A stretch of DNA of 64,000 nucleotides from Bombyx mori (lineage: Eukaryota; Arthropoda; Insecta; Lepidoptera; Bombycidae): assembly GCF_030269925.1 (NCBI RefSeq), contig NC_085116.1, positions 12,834,001 through 12,898,000 of the forward strand, in the 5' to 3' direction. Under the pieces are notes generated by a model that worked only from the letters and a program-made list of their open reading frames with translations, made no database searches and was not told the origin of the DNA. Shown piece after piece: positions 42,086 through 53,859 of this stretch (positions are counted from its first letter, which is position 1; the number at the start of each line of letters is the position of its first letter). The position numbers and the translations under genes are program-made.

Positions 42086-44836
42086 CAGTCTCCAAATCAA
42101 CACTAATTAATTAAATTCATTTTCCCTATTAGTAAGCCCACTGTTAAAAATATGGATATTCCTATTATTATTTTCATTAAGTGTATTATTGTATATTATT
42201 TCTAGGTGGGCCGACTATTTTAAAAGAAATGGAACGTTATTATTTTATTATTCTGTGTCGTCCATCTAAGCAAGAAAGTAAAAACAAACAAACGACACTA
42301 TATTCACTTCAACGTGTTACGTTTATCTCATCCGCCAGGATAACTCTGCTAAATAGCGTAAAATATACTGTCTACTTTAAGATGTGGTCCGCTGTCATAA
42401 GAACTAGCTTAATATTCACGTTAAATTAAATTAAGGAAATTTTTGGATTTTATTGTTAAAGAATTCAAGCATATCCACATTTATACTCACCTTATTTTTC
42501 CATCACGAAAACTCATATCTGCTTAATTATGAAAAAAATATTTTATAAATAATTAATCTGTGCCCTAAAAACTCGGCGATAGATATCGCCTTACTATAAA
42601 AAATAATTGGAAACAACCTATTCATTATAGCTATTGAAAAAGCGCGCATGTTGATTCTGTAAAATCATAATAGCTACAACTGATTGGTATAGCTCTACCA
42701 CATTTTGGTGTCAATATCGCGTAGTATTTTGTATTACATTCCTTTTTTAGGTTACTGCCATGCTATTGCGAATTAACAGCGATGGCTTAAGTGCCATCAC
42801 CACTGAAGTGCAAAGTGCATTTCTTACGAATCAGAAGAAAGAGAGCATAGCTACAAGCAATAATATTATACTATACCATACAATTATATATCTTAAAGAA
42901 GTTGAGACTTTAATCATAATTGAATGCGGCATTGATGTGAACTTGAGCACTAGGTGGGTCGTGAGGTTGTTTATAGTCGCATTAAAAAAAAAAAGTCATT
43001 AGAACAGACATAAATCAAACAACATTTTCCAAAACAAAAATATACAATCTTTTAATATTTTTATCAAGAGTTGTCGTGTTTGGCTTTTGTATTCAGAGAG
43101 CGTCGATCCACTACGTGAGGAACTGCTGTGCCAAGGTGATGTCAAACCGTGTGCCCGGGATACGGACCTTAGGCAGAAAAGTATAAAGACCAAAATAAAA
43201 TAGCAGGTGATTATTATGAAAGGTTGGAACATAAGCTAAAGTCAATTTATCTGACGCGACCATTATTTCCAAAAAAATTCACATTTATGCATCGAACGTT
43301 CTCTCTACGGCCCTAAAGTTAATAATTATTTTTCTTATGTATTTATTTTTGCTTTCATATAAAAAAAAAAAAAAACGTTACGTACAAAAACTTTTCACCA
43401 TTTCTTTCATTGTTATTATTTAATAGCCACTGTTCATGTTAATAAAATCGAGCTGTCGTTACATTTATTGATTAGAAATCATACAAGTCGAAATGTGCGG
43501 AAAACTTTCTTTTAGGTTGTATTCTTGTAAATTTAGTGCACACAGTATTATTAACTGTAAACTTGCCGCGAGTCTATCGCGAGAAATCCAATTCACCATC
43601 TTTCTATCTGACGGAATAATGAATGAGTTAAAGAAGAATGGGCAGTTTCACAAAATTTAAAATTTCATCTAAATGTACATTGTTTGAGATATCTTCTTTT
43701 ACTTTTCTGTCATCAGATCTTACCATTCAATTTATGAAACATCTAATCTAGCGAAATAAACTACAAATATCTCTGTTCTTGCATAAAAAGGGACAAACAA
43801 ACAAACTTATCTATATTTCGGTCTTTTAATATTGTTAGATTGGAATTAGAATATTCGAAATTTTATTACATAAGTAATGTTATTCTTTTATCTTCGTGAC
43901 ATTTCCTCTTTTAACGAGATCCTGTCTTAACTAGTACCAAGTTGTTCTCAAATTATGTCTTTAAATCTCATTCAATGCGACCACCAAAGAGGTAATTTTG
44001 AGACGAAATCCCGCCCACGAAGTACCTCTCGCATTACAGTTAAAAGCCCGTTTTGTGCATTTAAAGTGACTTTAATAAGCTTTTTTAAGGTTAGGAAGAT
44101 AATAATTGTAAGATGTTAACATACTCCCCATGATATAGTAATAAATCGAAGTATTAAAAGTCACGGGGTTCCTAAATATCATGTTCGTATTCAGTACAAT
44201 TTTGTACTTAAATCTTTGTGTATTTTTTCGATGCGAGACAACAACTACATAAGCTTGATAAATCATATAACTGTGTCTATAAATTAATAATACTAATTAA
44301 CAAATAAAATTATGTAATTAATAAATTATATATATCTGTTATATATATTGTTAAAAACAAAATAACGTCATGCCAACGGAGCATGGAATGAAGTTTACTG
44401 AAAATTAGAAAAATTAAAAAAATCGAAACACCACTATAAGAGAAACAACAGGAGTAATAATTAAATAATTAAAAAAAAAACAAGCTATGTATAATGTAAT
44501 AGTTACGTTTTTTATGGGTGAAATAAAAGGCTTTTATTTATTTATTTATATATCTATAAAGATGATATTTAGAAAAAATATAAGATTTAATCCTATTTTT
44601 TTTATGTTTTCAATTCTTTCGTTTTAATTTAACAACAATACTACAAATCTAATCGTCATCAAAACGAAACAAGAATTACCATACCAATAACAGTGGTTCA
44701 TTTCGTAATAATATCACAGAGCATTATGTTATACATAGTCAGTCACATAAAATATAATATAATACATATTATATATTATCTAATAGGTATTTATATGATA
44801 AAAAAATGTGTGCGTGTACTAGTGTACACACGTAAG
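42086..44836. other. Intergenic, no gene seen
   Basis: Upstream of the protease promoter. AT-rich with only short frames. 42935-42975 may be a Bm1 tail remnant (ACTAGGTGGGTCGTGAGG..A-run). 44511-44560 has an A/T hairpin around AAAAGGCTTTT. Confidence 0.4.
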
Positions 44837-45120
44837 AAGTGAAACTTGTTTATGGCCTTATTTTTCGAAAAATGATCTACATGCAACTTTCTAGAAATTG
44901 GTTAAATAAAGTTAAATTAGATAAAGTTTAAACAAAAGGATTTTATTATCATAGACATGAATACAAAAAAGTTAAATTAGATAAAGTTTAAACAAAAGGA
45001 TTTTATTATCATAGACATGAATACAAAACAGATGGCGCGTAACGGAAAAAAGTGACGCGTAACCGAAAAATGTGACGGTAAATTTTTTTCCAACGCCGAT
45101 AAGGAAGTTTCACTTCAATA
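44805..45120. mobile_element. MITE with GAAGTGAAACTT ends
   Basis: GAAGTGAAACTT at 44837-44848 faces AAGTTTCACTTC at 45106-45117. Just outside the left copy is the near-palindrome GTGTACTAGTGTACAC. The interior holds a 60-bp tandem duplication (44911-44970 and 44971-45030) and a short CGTAACGGAAAAAAGTGACG repeat. No coding capacity. Confidence 0.6.
44911..45030. repeat. 60-bp tandem duplication
   Basis: Two adjacent copies beginning GTTAAATTAGATAAAGTTTA and ending ATGAATACAAAA, differing only at the last few bases. Near identity implies a recent duplication. Confidence 0.95.
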
Positions 45121-45284
45121 ACTTATGATAATATAAATTATATTAAAATAATAATAAAAGTTTGAATATATGAGTTAAATGATATGCAAAAGAAAACAAA
45201 TGACAATGACAACAAGCTTAGATTGCTTTCAATTGAATGTACATCTATGTAGTTAGTTAGTCTTAATTAATAATAATTTGTGTT

Positions 45285-48200
45285 TAGTCATGTTCTTCTT
45301 CTCAGTCGTGTCACTCTTGACAGAGTGGTCGTGATCGTCATGTAGTGTTGGAAGGGGCAGACTTGATGCGTCTCACGATGTCGCGCCATCTCTCCCTGCT
45401 CGAAGCCATTCTACTGCACTCATTTAAGGGACCTCCCACTGCAGTTTTAATTTGGTCGGTCCACCGCATTGGTGGCCTCCCGCGCGGTCTTGTACCATCA
45501 ACGCTTCCCTGTACAACGAGGCGTTCTATGGACCGACCATCTCGTCGCGAAACGTGTCCGAAGAAATTCACCATTCGAGACTGTACTATACTAAATAGAC
45601 GCTGCTTGATGCCGAGTTCCTGAAGTATCGAGACATTTGTACGAAAGTCGGTCCACGAAACTCCAAGCATTCTTCTCCAGCACCACATTTCCAGAGCGTC
45701 TATTTTCTTCCTTTCCACGTCTCGCACGGTCCACGTCTCAGCAGCGTATAGAAATATAGAGAATATTAGTGTTCTAACGAGCCTGATCTTTGTGGTTTTG
45801 GTTATGTTTCTATTTCTCCATACTTTCCTCAGCCCGTCCATCGCCGACCTCGTGACAGCCATGCGCCTTCTGATTTCGTCCATGCATCCGCCATTATTTG
45901 AGATTAACGCCCCAAGGTATATGTAGGACTGGACCACGTCGCAAACCGCTATTTGAGTCACGTCCGGCGAGTTATTCATAGCGCGATCGACAATCATCAC
46001 CTTGGTCTTACTGCGGTTAATCTTTAATCCAAACTCAAGGCTCACACGTTCCATCCTCGACAGTAACTCCCCCAAGCATTGCGCATCAGTTGCAAATAAA
46101 GTGGTATCATCCGCGTATCGCAAGTTTGCAATCCTATACCCCCCAATTGCTACACCATCTGTCCAGTTCTCCAAAGTGATGCGCATTATGATTTCTGTGT
46201 ACGCATTGAATAAGAGCGGCGATACAATACAACCTTGGCGAACCCCAGCACTTGGATGGAAGTTATCAGAGAGAACGTCATCCGCGCGCACCGAGGCCGT
46301 ACCATTCTCATATAAGCGTCTCAGTAGGTGCACAAGATGTTTCGGTGTCCCCAGATCCAGTAAGGTCTTCCACAAAACAGGCCATTTCACCGAGTCAAAC
46401 GCTTTGGAGAAGTCAACAAAACAAATGTATGTCGGCCTGTTGAATTCTCTTGCTTTCTCAATTATCTGACGTACGATGAAAATTTGTTCCCGAGTGCCTT
46501 TCCCCCTCACGAAACCAGCCTGTTCCGGAGCAATCTCTTTGGATAGATAGGTTTTTAATCGCTTATTCAGAATATGTAACATAATTTTGCTAGAATGTGA
46601 TGTAAGAGCAATTAGACGATAGTTGTTACATTTCTTCGTAGAGCCCTTTTTATGCAGGGGAGTAAACACGGTATGTGTCCATTCCGACGGCCAAACTCCC
46701 GTCTGCCATACCCTGTTGCATATCTTATGAAATATGTGGTCACCGCGTTCTCCTAAGGCTTTTATTGTTTCAATAGGAATTGCATCTCTACCAGTCGCTA
46801 TCCTGTTTTTGAGGTGTTTTATAGCAGCCCTAACCTCAGACAGGAGAATGCTTGGCTCCAAGTCCTCATCGTTTGGATCTGTACTTGTAAATTGCCGTGA
46901 CTGTGGATCCTGGAATAACGATTGACAGTAACTCTTCCATGTTTCAGAGATTTGATCCAACTCTGTTATCAGTTCGTTTTTATCATTTACAATAGCCCAG
47001 GTCTTAGATGGCAGTGATTTGGTAATGAACCGTATTTTGTGGTAGAGATCTCTAGATTCATGCTTCATAGCATGTTTTTCGACCTCTTCACAAATGTTAC
47101 GAAGATGAGAGTTATGATCTCGTCTGCAGCTGGCCTGAATATTGGCAGACAATACATTCAGTTTGTTCGTGTCTATACCTTGAGCTTTCTTTCGACGTCT
47201 CTCTTCAATTAGGGCGAGCGTACCATCGGTCATCCAGTGTTGGCGTTTGCGCATTTCCGATATCGGTTTGGACTCTATTACTGCATTTTGAATGAGTTGT
47301 TTAGCCTTGCTCCATAACATTTCCGGTGTAGCCTCATTGTGATTGACGTCAGTCCACTCTGTCCATTTCCGTTCGAACGCCGCAGTAAACTTTGCCCTAT
47401 CTGTTACTTCGATTCTCCTTTGCGCTCTAGGAGATCGGGCAGCCTTGAGGTTCAGTCGAATTTTTGCGACCAGAAGTTCGTGATCCGAACCACAACAGGC
47501 CTCAGGTAGTGTGTGGGCATTAAGAACAGATGTGCGCCAACGAGATCTAATTAGTATATAATCGATCTGATTACGGTGCTTTCCTCCAGGTGATGTCCAG
47601 GTGTACAGTCTACGAGGGTGGTGCTGAAATAAGCTGTTCGCCACGGTCAGGCCATTTTCATTTGCGAACCGCATCAATCTTTCACCTCTTTCGTTTCGCA
47701 ATCCAAGCCCGAATTTCCCTACACAGTTGTTATACAAATTGGAGTTAGCTCCAATTTTCGAATTGAAATCACCCATTATAACAAGCAGCTCTCTGTTGGG
47801 GACTTTCGCAATCACTATCTGCAGTTCTCTATAAAAATTCTCCAAAACTTCGGGTAGTGCAGTGCTAGTAGGGGCATATACCTGTATAAGGTTTAGGTTT
47901 ACAGGCGACGCTTTCAGTTTCATAGATATGATGCGGTCGCTAACTGGCTCGTATCCTATTACACAATTTTTCCTATGCCTTGGAACAAGAATTGCCACCC
48001 CGTTCTGACTATCATTGTCATTTCCAGAAAAATATACAGCATGGTTCTCTGTGAAGAAATGTCCGCTGTTTCTCCAGTGTGTTTCGCTTAGTCCGCATAT
48101 ACACAAATCACACTTAGTCACCTCCCCTTCCACAATGTCAATCTTACCGGGTTTCAGCAAACCACGCACGTTCCATGTTCCTATCTTCTGAATTTTTCGG

Positions 48201-48671
48201 AGTTTGACAGGTAAGGCCGCAGAGTTTCCAGTAACATTATTTCCACGCGGAGCCTGGTCTCCTACTCCGACGTGGCCGGTAGCCCATTTCCCACCGCATG
48301 CCCCGGAAGCGATGCAGCGCCGGTCGCCAGGCGGTTCGCATGGCAATCGTGGTTCCATAATGTTTACTTCCATAATGATTTTCTTGGGAAAGTAGTTGCA
48401 GTGGTTTCCCCTTGCCTTCTGCACCAGACTTTTTGAGGTTATTTGAACCCCAAGGCCTCTGAAGCCTCTTCTGACCACTGGCCAGGATTATGGTTATACC
48501 GCCACTACTCGGTCGCCATTGCCTCGTCCGTTATCTAGCAGGAGGACCGCGGTAACACGAAGATATCGCCGCGGATGATGAGTTATCCGCGCGTGCAGGT
48601 GAGGTTGACAATTGGGGCCGGAAAGATTGTAAGTCCGCTCTCCCCCTTCCCTCCGTCATGTTACGGCTGAA
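45285..48671 (-). mobile_element. RTE LINE, likely full-length insertion
   Basis: The coding frame is followed on the minus strand by a short 3' UTR (about 50 bp: GTCAAGAGTGACACGACTGA, GAAGAAGAACATGACTAAAC) and preceded by a GC-rich 5' UTR up to about 48671 (CGCGGATAACTCATCATCCG). The edges are approximate; no clear target duplication was identified. Confidence 0.65.
45338..48478 (-). CDS. RTE-clade LINE endonuclease/reverse transcriptase (intact)
   Basis: A single 1046-codon frame of a non-LTR retrotransposon. The APE-type endonuclease spans about residues 98-340, with GTWNVRG, SETHW (E132), IQVYAPT, GDFNS (D237/N239), NQIDYI (D306) and the final SDH (331-333). Reverse transcriptase spans about 595-850, with FTPLHKKG, CFVDFSKAFD (D689), AGVRQGCIVSPLLFNAY and the YADD catalytic box (788-791). 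The C-terminal part has ALEMWCWRRMLGVSW, FGHVSRRDGR, GRPPMRWTDQIK and RERWRDIVRRI. Every catalytic residue expected for both domains is present and there is no stop or frameshift. One long frame without a separate ORF1 is typical of RTE. The true start could be a later Met near residue 36 or 41. The nearby relics at 13180, 18830, 20300 and 30827 are its decayed cousins. Confidence 0.93.
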   Translation of the reverse strand: MVRRGFRGLGVQITSKSLVQKARGNHCNYFPKKIIMEVNIMEPRLPCEPPGDRRCIASGACGGKWATGHVGVGDQAPRGNNVTGNSAALPVKLRKIQKIGTWNVRGLLKPGKIDIVEGEVTKCDLCICGLSETHWRNSGHFFTENHAVYFSGNDNDSQNGVAILVPRHRKNCVIGYEPVSDRIISMKLKASPVNLNLIQVYAPTSTALPEVLENFYRELQIVIAKVPNRELLVIMGDFNSKIGANSNLYNNCVGKFGLGLRNERGERLMRFANENGLTVANSLFQHHPRRLYTWTSPGGKHRNQIDYILIRSRWRTSVLNAHTLPEACCGSDHELLVAKIRLNLKAARSPRAQRRIEVTDRAKFTAAFERKWTEWTDVNHNEATPEMLWSKAKQLIQNAVIESKPISEMRKRQHWMTDGTLALIEERRRKKAQGIDTNKLNVLSANIQASCRRDHNSHLRNICEEVEKHAMKHESRDLYHKIRFITKSLPSKTWAIVNDKNELITELDQISETWKSYCQSLFQDPQSRQFTSTDPNDEDLEPSILLSEVRAAIKHLKNRIATGRDAIPIETIKALGERGDHIFHKICNRVWQTGVWPSEWTHTVFTPLHKKGSTKKCNNYRLIALTSHSSKIMLHILNKRLKTYLSKEIAPEQAGFVRGKGTREQIFIVRQIIEKAREFNRPTYICFVDFSKAFDSVKWPVLWKTLLDLGTPKHLVHLLRRLYENGTASVRADDVLSDNFHPSAGVRQGCIVSPLLFNAYTEIIMRITLENWTDGVAIGGYRIANLRYADDTTLFATDAQCLGELLSRMERVSLEFGLKINRSKTKVMIVDRAMNNSPDVTQIAVCDVVQSYIYLGALISNNGGCMDEIRRRMAVTRSAMDGLRKVWRNRNITKTTKIRLVRTLIFSIFLYAAETWTVRDVERKKIDALEMWCWRRMLGVSWTDFRTNVSILQELGIKQRLFSIVQSRMVNFFGHVSRRDGRSIERLVVQGSVDGTRPRGRPPMRWTDQIKTAVGGPLNECSRMASSRERWRDIVRRIKSAPSNTT

Positions 48672-48682
48672 AAAAAAAAGAA

Positions 48683-48957
48683 CTAGACGATGACCGAGCT
48701 TTGCTTGTTTTTTTTTTGATAACGCCATCTTGTTTTGTCTTTAAAGCGGTTAGTTGCCCTCAATTAAGAAAAATAGTATTATTATTCGCCAATAGATGTC
48801 GGGAAGAGTTGATGATTGAAGACACGAATAAAACAATATTTTCTGAAAATAAACCGTAGCTAGATCGATTTATCGCCCCCGAAATCCCTGTATACTAAAT
48901 TTTATGAAAATCGTTGGAGCCGTTTTCGAGATTCAGATTATATATATATTAATATAT
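48683..48957 (-). mobile_element. Helitron-like non-autonomous element
   Basis: Minus-strand 3' end AAGCAAAGCTCGGTCATCGTCTAGT, like 5779-5880. Contains CGAAAACGGCTCCAACGATT and ACAGGGATTTCGGGGGCGAT, with a TA-rich 5' end near 48957. About 275 bp. Confidence 0.7.
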
Positions 48958-51226
48958 ATAGGTATATACAAGAATTGCTCGTTTAAAGGTATAAGATAGC
49001 ACTAGCCATGAGCTATATACATTATTGTTTTCTAACGTAAAGGTAAATATTGCAGTTGGGAAAAGATAATCATGCCAATGTTGATAGTAAGCCAGGCGAT
49101 GTTTTAAAAAAAAATTCAGGTTTTGTTAATCGAGCAATTTGATATGGCATTGCCGTAATTATGTCTTCATTAGGGGCTATCAATATAACTGGAAGTAGCT
49201 TTGTCCTACTATAAAAGGGTTTAATTACAGAGCAAGCATTCAACATGAAAACGTCCAATACAGATAATACCTATTCGAATCTATAAAAAAACTATAAATC
49301 TTCATTAATGTCAGGATATTTCGAGTATTTTATTTTTGTCCCTCGTCAAAATCAGCAACAGTTAATTTAATTAAAGCATTCTCTTCGAAGCACCCATGAG
49401 AATGGTAAATCCGAAAACATTTTTAAAATATTTGAATTTTTACTGTTTTGTTTTAACCAATATTGCGAACGGAATTTTAATTAAACACAAATTAATGAGC
49501 ATTCGCGTTCATTTTGGATATTCCGACAGCAACGATAAGCTATTACTGTGTTTCCGATAAGAATTAATTTGGTTGTAGTTAATTGCTCAGATCTGACATT
49601 AAGATAATATGGTGTTGTTATGAGTAGCCACTAGTGACCATAGACCTATATAGTAGGGACACGACATATTGTTCTATACGTACAATTGCTTATATAAATA
49701 GCACCCATTTTGAAGGCACACACATAAACATATATCTATCTCGTTCTTACTCAGCACTTTAACTCGCAGGAAAACAATATAACAGTATTTCAGTGCGTAC
49801 ATAAAATGAAACATGAATATACGTAAATGTCTCCGTCTCCGTCTAATGAGGTCGAAAATCCGCCATGTTTAGCGCGCCAAATGTCATTGTCACGTCAGTT
49901 CGGCCGTCTGTTTTGGGTTGGACATTATTTATTGACTTTGATATCGATTTAATATGATTGCTTATATAAAATTTCTAATTTTATCATACTTAAAACATAC
50001 AAAAATAATAACTAAAACATATTTTATAGGATCTCAAGAAAGTCGATGCCCCAAAACTATTACCTATATATATTTAAATTCATTATGGAGCCCTCATCCG
50101 AAACATAGATTATACACTTAATATATTTGAATCCGAAACATCGGACACCATTTTTCGGTCGGAATCTATTCATCATGACACTAATCATAAATACTTCTTT
50201 AAAATATGTCATCAAAACATATTTAGACATTCTGTTTAGATATTTCGGGAAAAAGGCTACCGACAAAATCTCTTCGGAACTATTTAAATAAAATAGTTTT
50301 ATCCGCAGTGAGTAAAACACTATTGTAAATTCGTTAAATATTTATTAATTAAGTGATTTTAGAGAGGAAGTCACAAGGAATGACGTTTGTAATTTCATTA
50401 ACGAATAAATCTTCTGTAGGTGTTTTTTTTTATCAGGCGGTCCCTTGATAAGTTTAAAATTTGCGTGCGGTGCGGTAGTGCGGTGCACCTTCCTTGAGGT
50501 GCGCTGCGGTAGTGTGTTACGGACTTTAGAGTCAGCAAAACAATTAAAATAGATTGTAATAGTCTAAGAAAAACACGTACTCAAAATACGATAACATTCA
50601 GCATGCTAGAAATGGGCTGATGGCACTGTACTATGCCATATCTTTATGTTTCGCGGCAAACGACAACTTTATAAAATCAGTGTAGCAAATTTTAAAAATT
50701 GTCATATCGTTTACTTGGAAAATTTGAAGCACGAACTCGTCTTAGATTTCACATAATATCTAAATCACATCATCTTTGCACAATATACTTACTTCCTATT
50801 AAAGTATAAATTCTACAAATAAATAATACTCAACAATATTTAAAATAAAATGAGCCAAGAACGTTTATCGATAAAACCTGATAACATTGAAATCTTTTGT
50901 ACAGCACTAAAGCCGCCATGTTTTGTGGCCAGATGACGTCACAGTGGCACGAAATTTTGGTTGACGTTTCATTTCCATAGGTTTCCTACTTCATTGCTAG
51001 TGACACATTGAAATATTTTGTCGATGTGTCACATTCACATTGTATCTACGAAACAACATAGCAAATTGTGCCTAAAAGCTTATTTTGTAAACTGGCTTTA
51101 CTGGTACAGAGTTAACGCATGGGTTTTTGTTAAATAAGTATTTTATGTAAGTTTTTAAATTTCTGTTTTTAAGTGTTTTATCATCAAACCTACCAAGAAG
51201 TTCTAATGTAATAACCACTAAAAAAT
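48958..51226. other. Long intergenic stretch, no gene seen
   Basis: AT-rich. Two related motifs, CCGCCATGTTTAGCGCGCCA (49862) and CCGCCATGTTTTGTGGCCAG (50912), suggest repeat debris. 50461-50520 is a short GC-rich block with repeated GCGGT(A/G)GTG and a GGTGCACC..AGGTGC inverted repeat. Confidence 0.4.
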
Positions 51227-51372
51227 TTTTTTTTTTTATTGCCTTTGTAGGCATTTGTAGACGAGCATACGGCCCACCAGATGGTGAGTGGTTACCGTCG
51301 CCCATGGACTTCAGCAATGCCAGGGGCAGAGCCAAGCCGCTGCCTACCGCTTAATACTCTCCACAAGCCTCG
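51227..51372 (-). repeat. CATTGCTGAAGTCCATGGGC retroposon family
   Basis: Minus-strand copy: poly-T, TTGCCTTTGTAGGCATTTGT, CCATGGACTTCAGCAATGCC, AGCCGCTGCCTACCGCTTAA, CTCTCCACAAGCCTCG. GAAATTTATAGTAA then occurs twice just beyond it (51376 and 51400). Confidence 0.75.
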
Positions 51373-51574
51373 TGAAATTTATAGTAACACAAAAATGAAA
51401 TTTATAGTAAAATTTAAGCTATTTAATCGCGTTATTCGATTACTTTGATCCCTCATCTTTGTCGACAGCCACGGGAAGTAATGTGGAGAAGCTATTCTAG
51501 GACCGTTGTTGATATAGTTGTCTGTGAGCTCGTCCACCCGTCTAAGCAATGAAAAAAAGGCCGATGCAATTTGG

Positions 51575-51715
51575 ATATGGATGGTGAGCTCACCTGGAGT
51601 TCAACCTGGAAGGTCTTTCTAACACTAACCCTAATAAGATTCGCTTAATCTACCACCGGATCGGAATCGCGACCCATTGAGAAAATCCGGCGAAAAAATC
51701 AATGTCTTGAGTTAC
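51575..51715 (-). repeat. GC-rich retroposon, diverged fragment
   Basis: GGTGAGCTCACCTGGAGTTC, CTAACACTAACCCTAATAAG, CTACCACCGGATCGGAATCG and AAAATCCGGCG. Confidence 0.65.
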
Positions 51716-51730
51716 TTCTAACGATTTTTT

Positions 51731-52008
51731 TTTTTTAATGCTTAGATGAGTGGACGAGCTCATAGCCCACCTGGTGTTAAGTGGTTACTGGAGCCCATAG
51801 ACATCTACAACGTAAATGCGCCACCCACCTTGAGATATAAGTTCTAAGGTCTCAATTATAGTTACAACGGCTGCCCCACCCTTCAAACCGAAATGCATTA
51901 CTGCTTCACGGCAGAAATAGGCAGGGTGGTGGTACCTACCCGTGCGGACTCACAAGAGGTCCTACCACCAGTAATTACGCAAATTATAATTTTGCAGGGT
52001 TTCATTAT
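51731..52008 (-). repeat. Bm1 SINE, 5'-truncated
   Basis: Well-conserved minus-strand body plus part of the linker (AATTACGCAAATTATAATTT, TGCAGGGTTTCATT). Longer at the 5' side than most copies here but lacking the tRNA-like head. Confidence 0.9.
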
Positions 52009-52522
52009 AACAATCATAAGCCGCTAATTTTTCTTTGACTCTTAATTTTTTTTCGTAATATATAATTCCGTTGAGCGGTTTAAGCGTCTGCTGTTTCGAG
52101 ATCTTAAATACTCGCAAGCCTTATAAGGTTTAACACGACGATTTTAGGTGTAGTTATAGAAACCTGCGACACCGGTTGAGGACTCGATCTCGAGCTGATA
52201 AAAAAGAACACACGACGATTCGGCCTAGACACAGAAATAAAAATTGTAAATTATAAAGTGTCTTTCGCATTGGCCTTCGTATATAAAGTAGCTGACTTTT
52301 GTATTTTCGTTGGAGATAGCTCGATTCAGGTGACCGTCACTTATGAATATATTACAGAGACACAGTCAGGTTTCTCCCATACATAGATCAAAGAAATATA
52401 TCTTTTAATTGAAAGTAAAAATTTAAGACATTTTCATTTACATATTTCTATAAAATGTCCTATTTGTTAATAATGTCAATGTTGCCAATAATGCCTATAA
52501 TGCATCTGGAGATTACACAATT
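52009..52522. other. Intergenic, no gene seen
   Basis: No recognisable feature. Confidence 0.4.
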
Positions 52523-52992
52523 TTTTATTGGCTAAAGGAGTGAACGAGCTCATTGCCCGTCAGGCGTTAAGGGTTCTCGGAGTCTGATGACATCACAATG
52601 TCAATGCCGCCATACACCTTAAGACATGAGGTCTTAATCACTATTTTACATTTGCTCAAGAAGCGCTCTTACCTGCAGTTTACGATTCTTTCTAATTCTA
52701 AATAAACAAAAAGAAAATTGAAAGTAGAAAAAATAAAATTACTGTTTATTGGACTGCAGAGACTGTATCTAGTGTGGAGTAAGAGTGTGTGTGATTCCTT
52801 TTTTTCCCACCTAATCGCTGATTGCTTCGAGGGACTAATTCAGCTTCTCAAGACTGGTAGGCCAGCTCATGGGACTCAACCTGAGAGATTTTGCTAACAC
52901 TTTCCCTAGCAAGAGTGGTGATTCGCTGAGTTTAGCATCGGTACGGAATGATCCACTCAAAAGATTCGGTGAAAAACTCAGTGGGTGTGCTT
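52523..52992 (-). repeat. Old Bm1 relic and GC-rich retroposon relic
   Basis: 52523-52640 is a decayed minus-strand Bm1 (GAACGAGCTCATTGCCCGTC). 52797-52992 is a decayed minus-strand GC-rich retroposon (ATTGCTTCGAGGGACTAATT, GCTAACACTTTCCCTAGCAA, GGTGAAAAACTCAGTGG). Confidence 0.6.
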
Positions 52993-52999
52993 AACTAAG

Positions 53000-53850
53000 C
53001 GATCAATTTTCAAGAATAACCCGTTTAGCTGCATAAAGAATTGTTTGTGCGTTCAAGTCAACACGTGTAAGTATCATAATTTTGATCTGGAAAAATATTT
53101 ATACCATATTTATACACTTGACTTTTAAACTCGGTTAAAATAATACATGAGAGATAAACTAAAACATACATCCATGTTTCAGTACAATGGAGCTTATTAT
53201 AACCACTGTCGACATCTGGTCCGGCTGAACATAAAGCTTAGGTTATGTTTCGAGCGTCGAACTGCGTTTGGGTGTAGAGATTCTACCAGAATTGAGGCGA
53301 TACAGATTTATATTACTAATGCTATTAAAACTACTTTAAATGAAATGCTTAAAATCCTCTGATCTTGATAATGCAAAAAGCAAGTCACTTTCAATAATTA
53401 CTAGACGGAAATTAGTGCAATTTTCAGTTGAAACATTATGCAAATAAAACCGTAGAGCACTTATTCGAAATGTGGCAAATTGTATATCAATATATTCACA
53501 GCGAGATTAAACGATAAAACTACTCTCAATCACGGACATTCACTTTATTTATCGAACAGTTGTTTACACGCCGACATATTATCAGTGGAAATCGAGAAAG
53601 TTCTCCGCTATCTTCATGCCACACTCTTCGCTGCTAACTGGGCCTAAACTTCGTTCGAGATGAAGACGTCCAAAGCAGAACTCTTCCCACGGCCATCACT
53701 GTTATCTTTTCTTCGACGGTACCCTTTTAGTTTCAAGAACCATTACGCTCACAACTGTATTGGTCCAATTTTCAAGTAGGTTGCTGTATAAATGTATTTT
53801 ATCAGAAACGTAATGTGGAATGCTTGTTTACACTCAAAAACTTAATAGGA
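53000..53850. other. Intergenic, no gene seen
   Basis: Short frames only. The right part may be the untranslatable 3' continuation of the RT relic that follows. Confidence 0.35.
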
Positions 53851-53859
53851 GTTTTCGTC

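Noticed and set aside
43090..43170. Possible exon in a GC-richer patch
   Set aside because: No splice-site pair with an open, recognisable frame on either strand.
46002..46469. 155-codon + strand frame
   Set aside because: It lies exactly antisense to the RTE reverse-transcriptase frame and shows no domain; a shadow of that coding sequence.
48204..48395. Small + strand frame over the RTE 5' region
   Set aside because: Antisense to the N-terminal part of the RTE frame.
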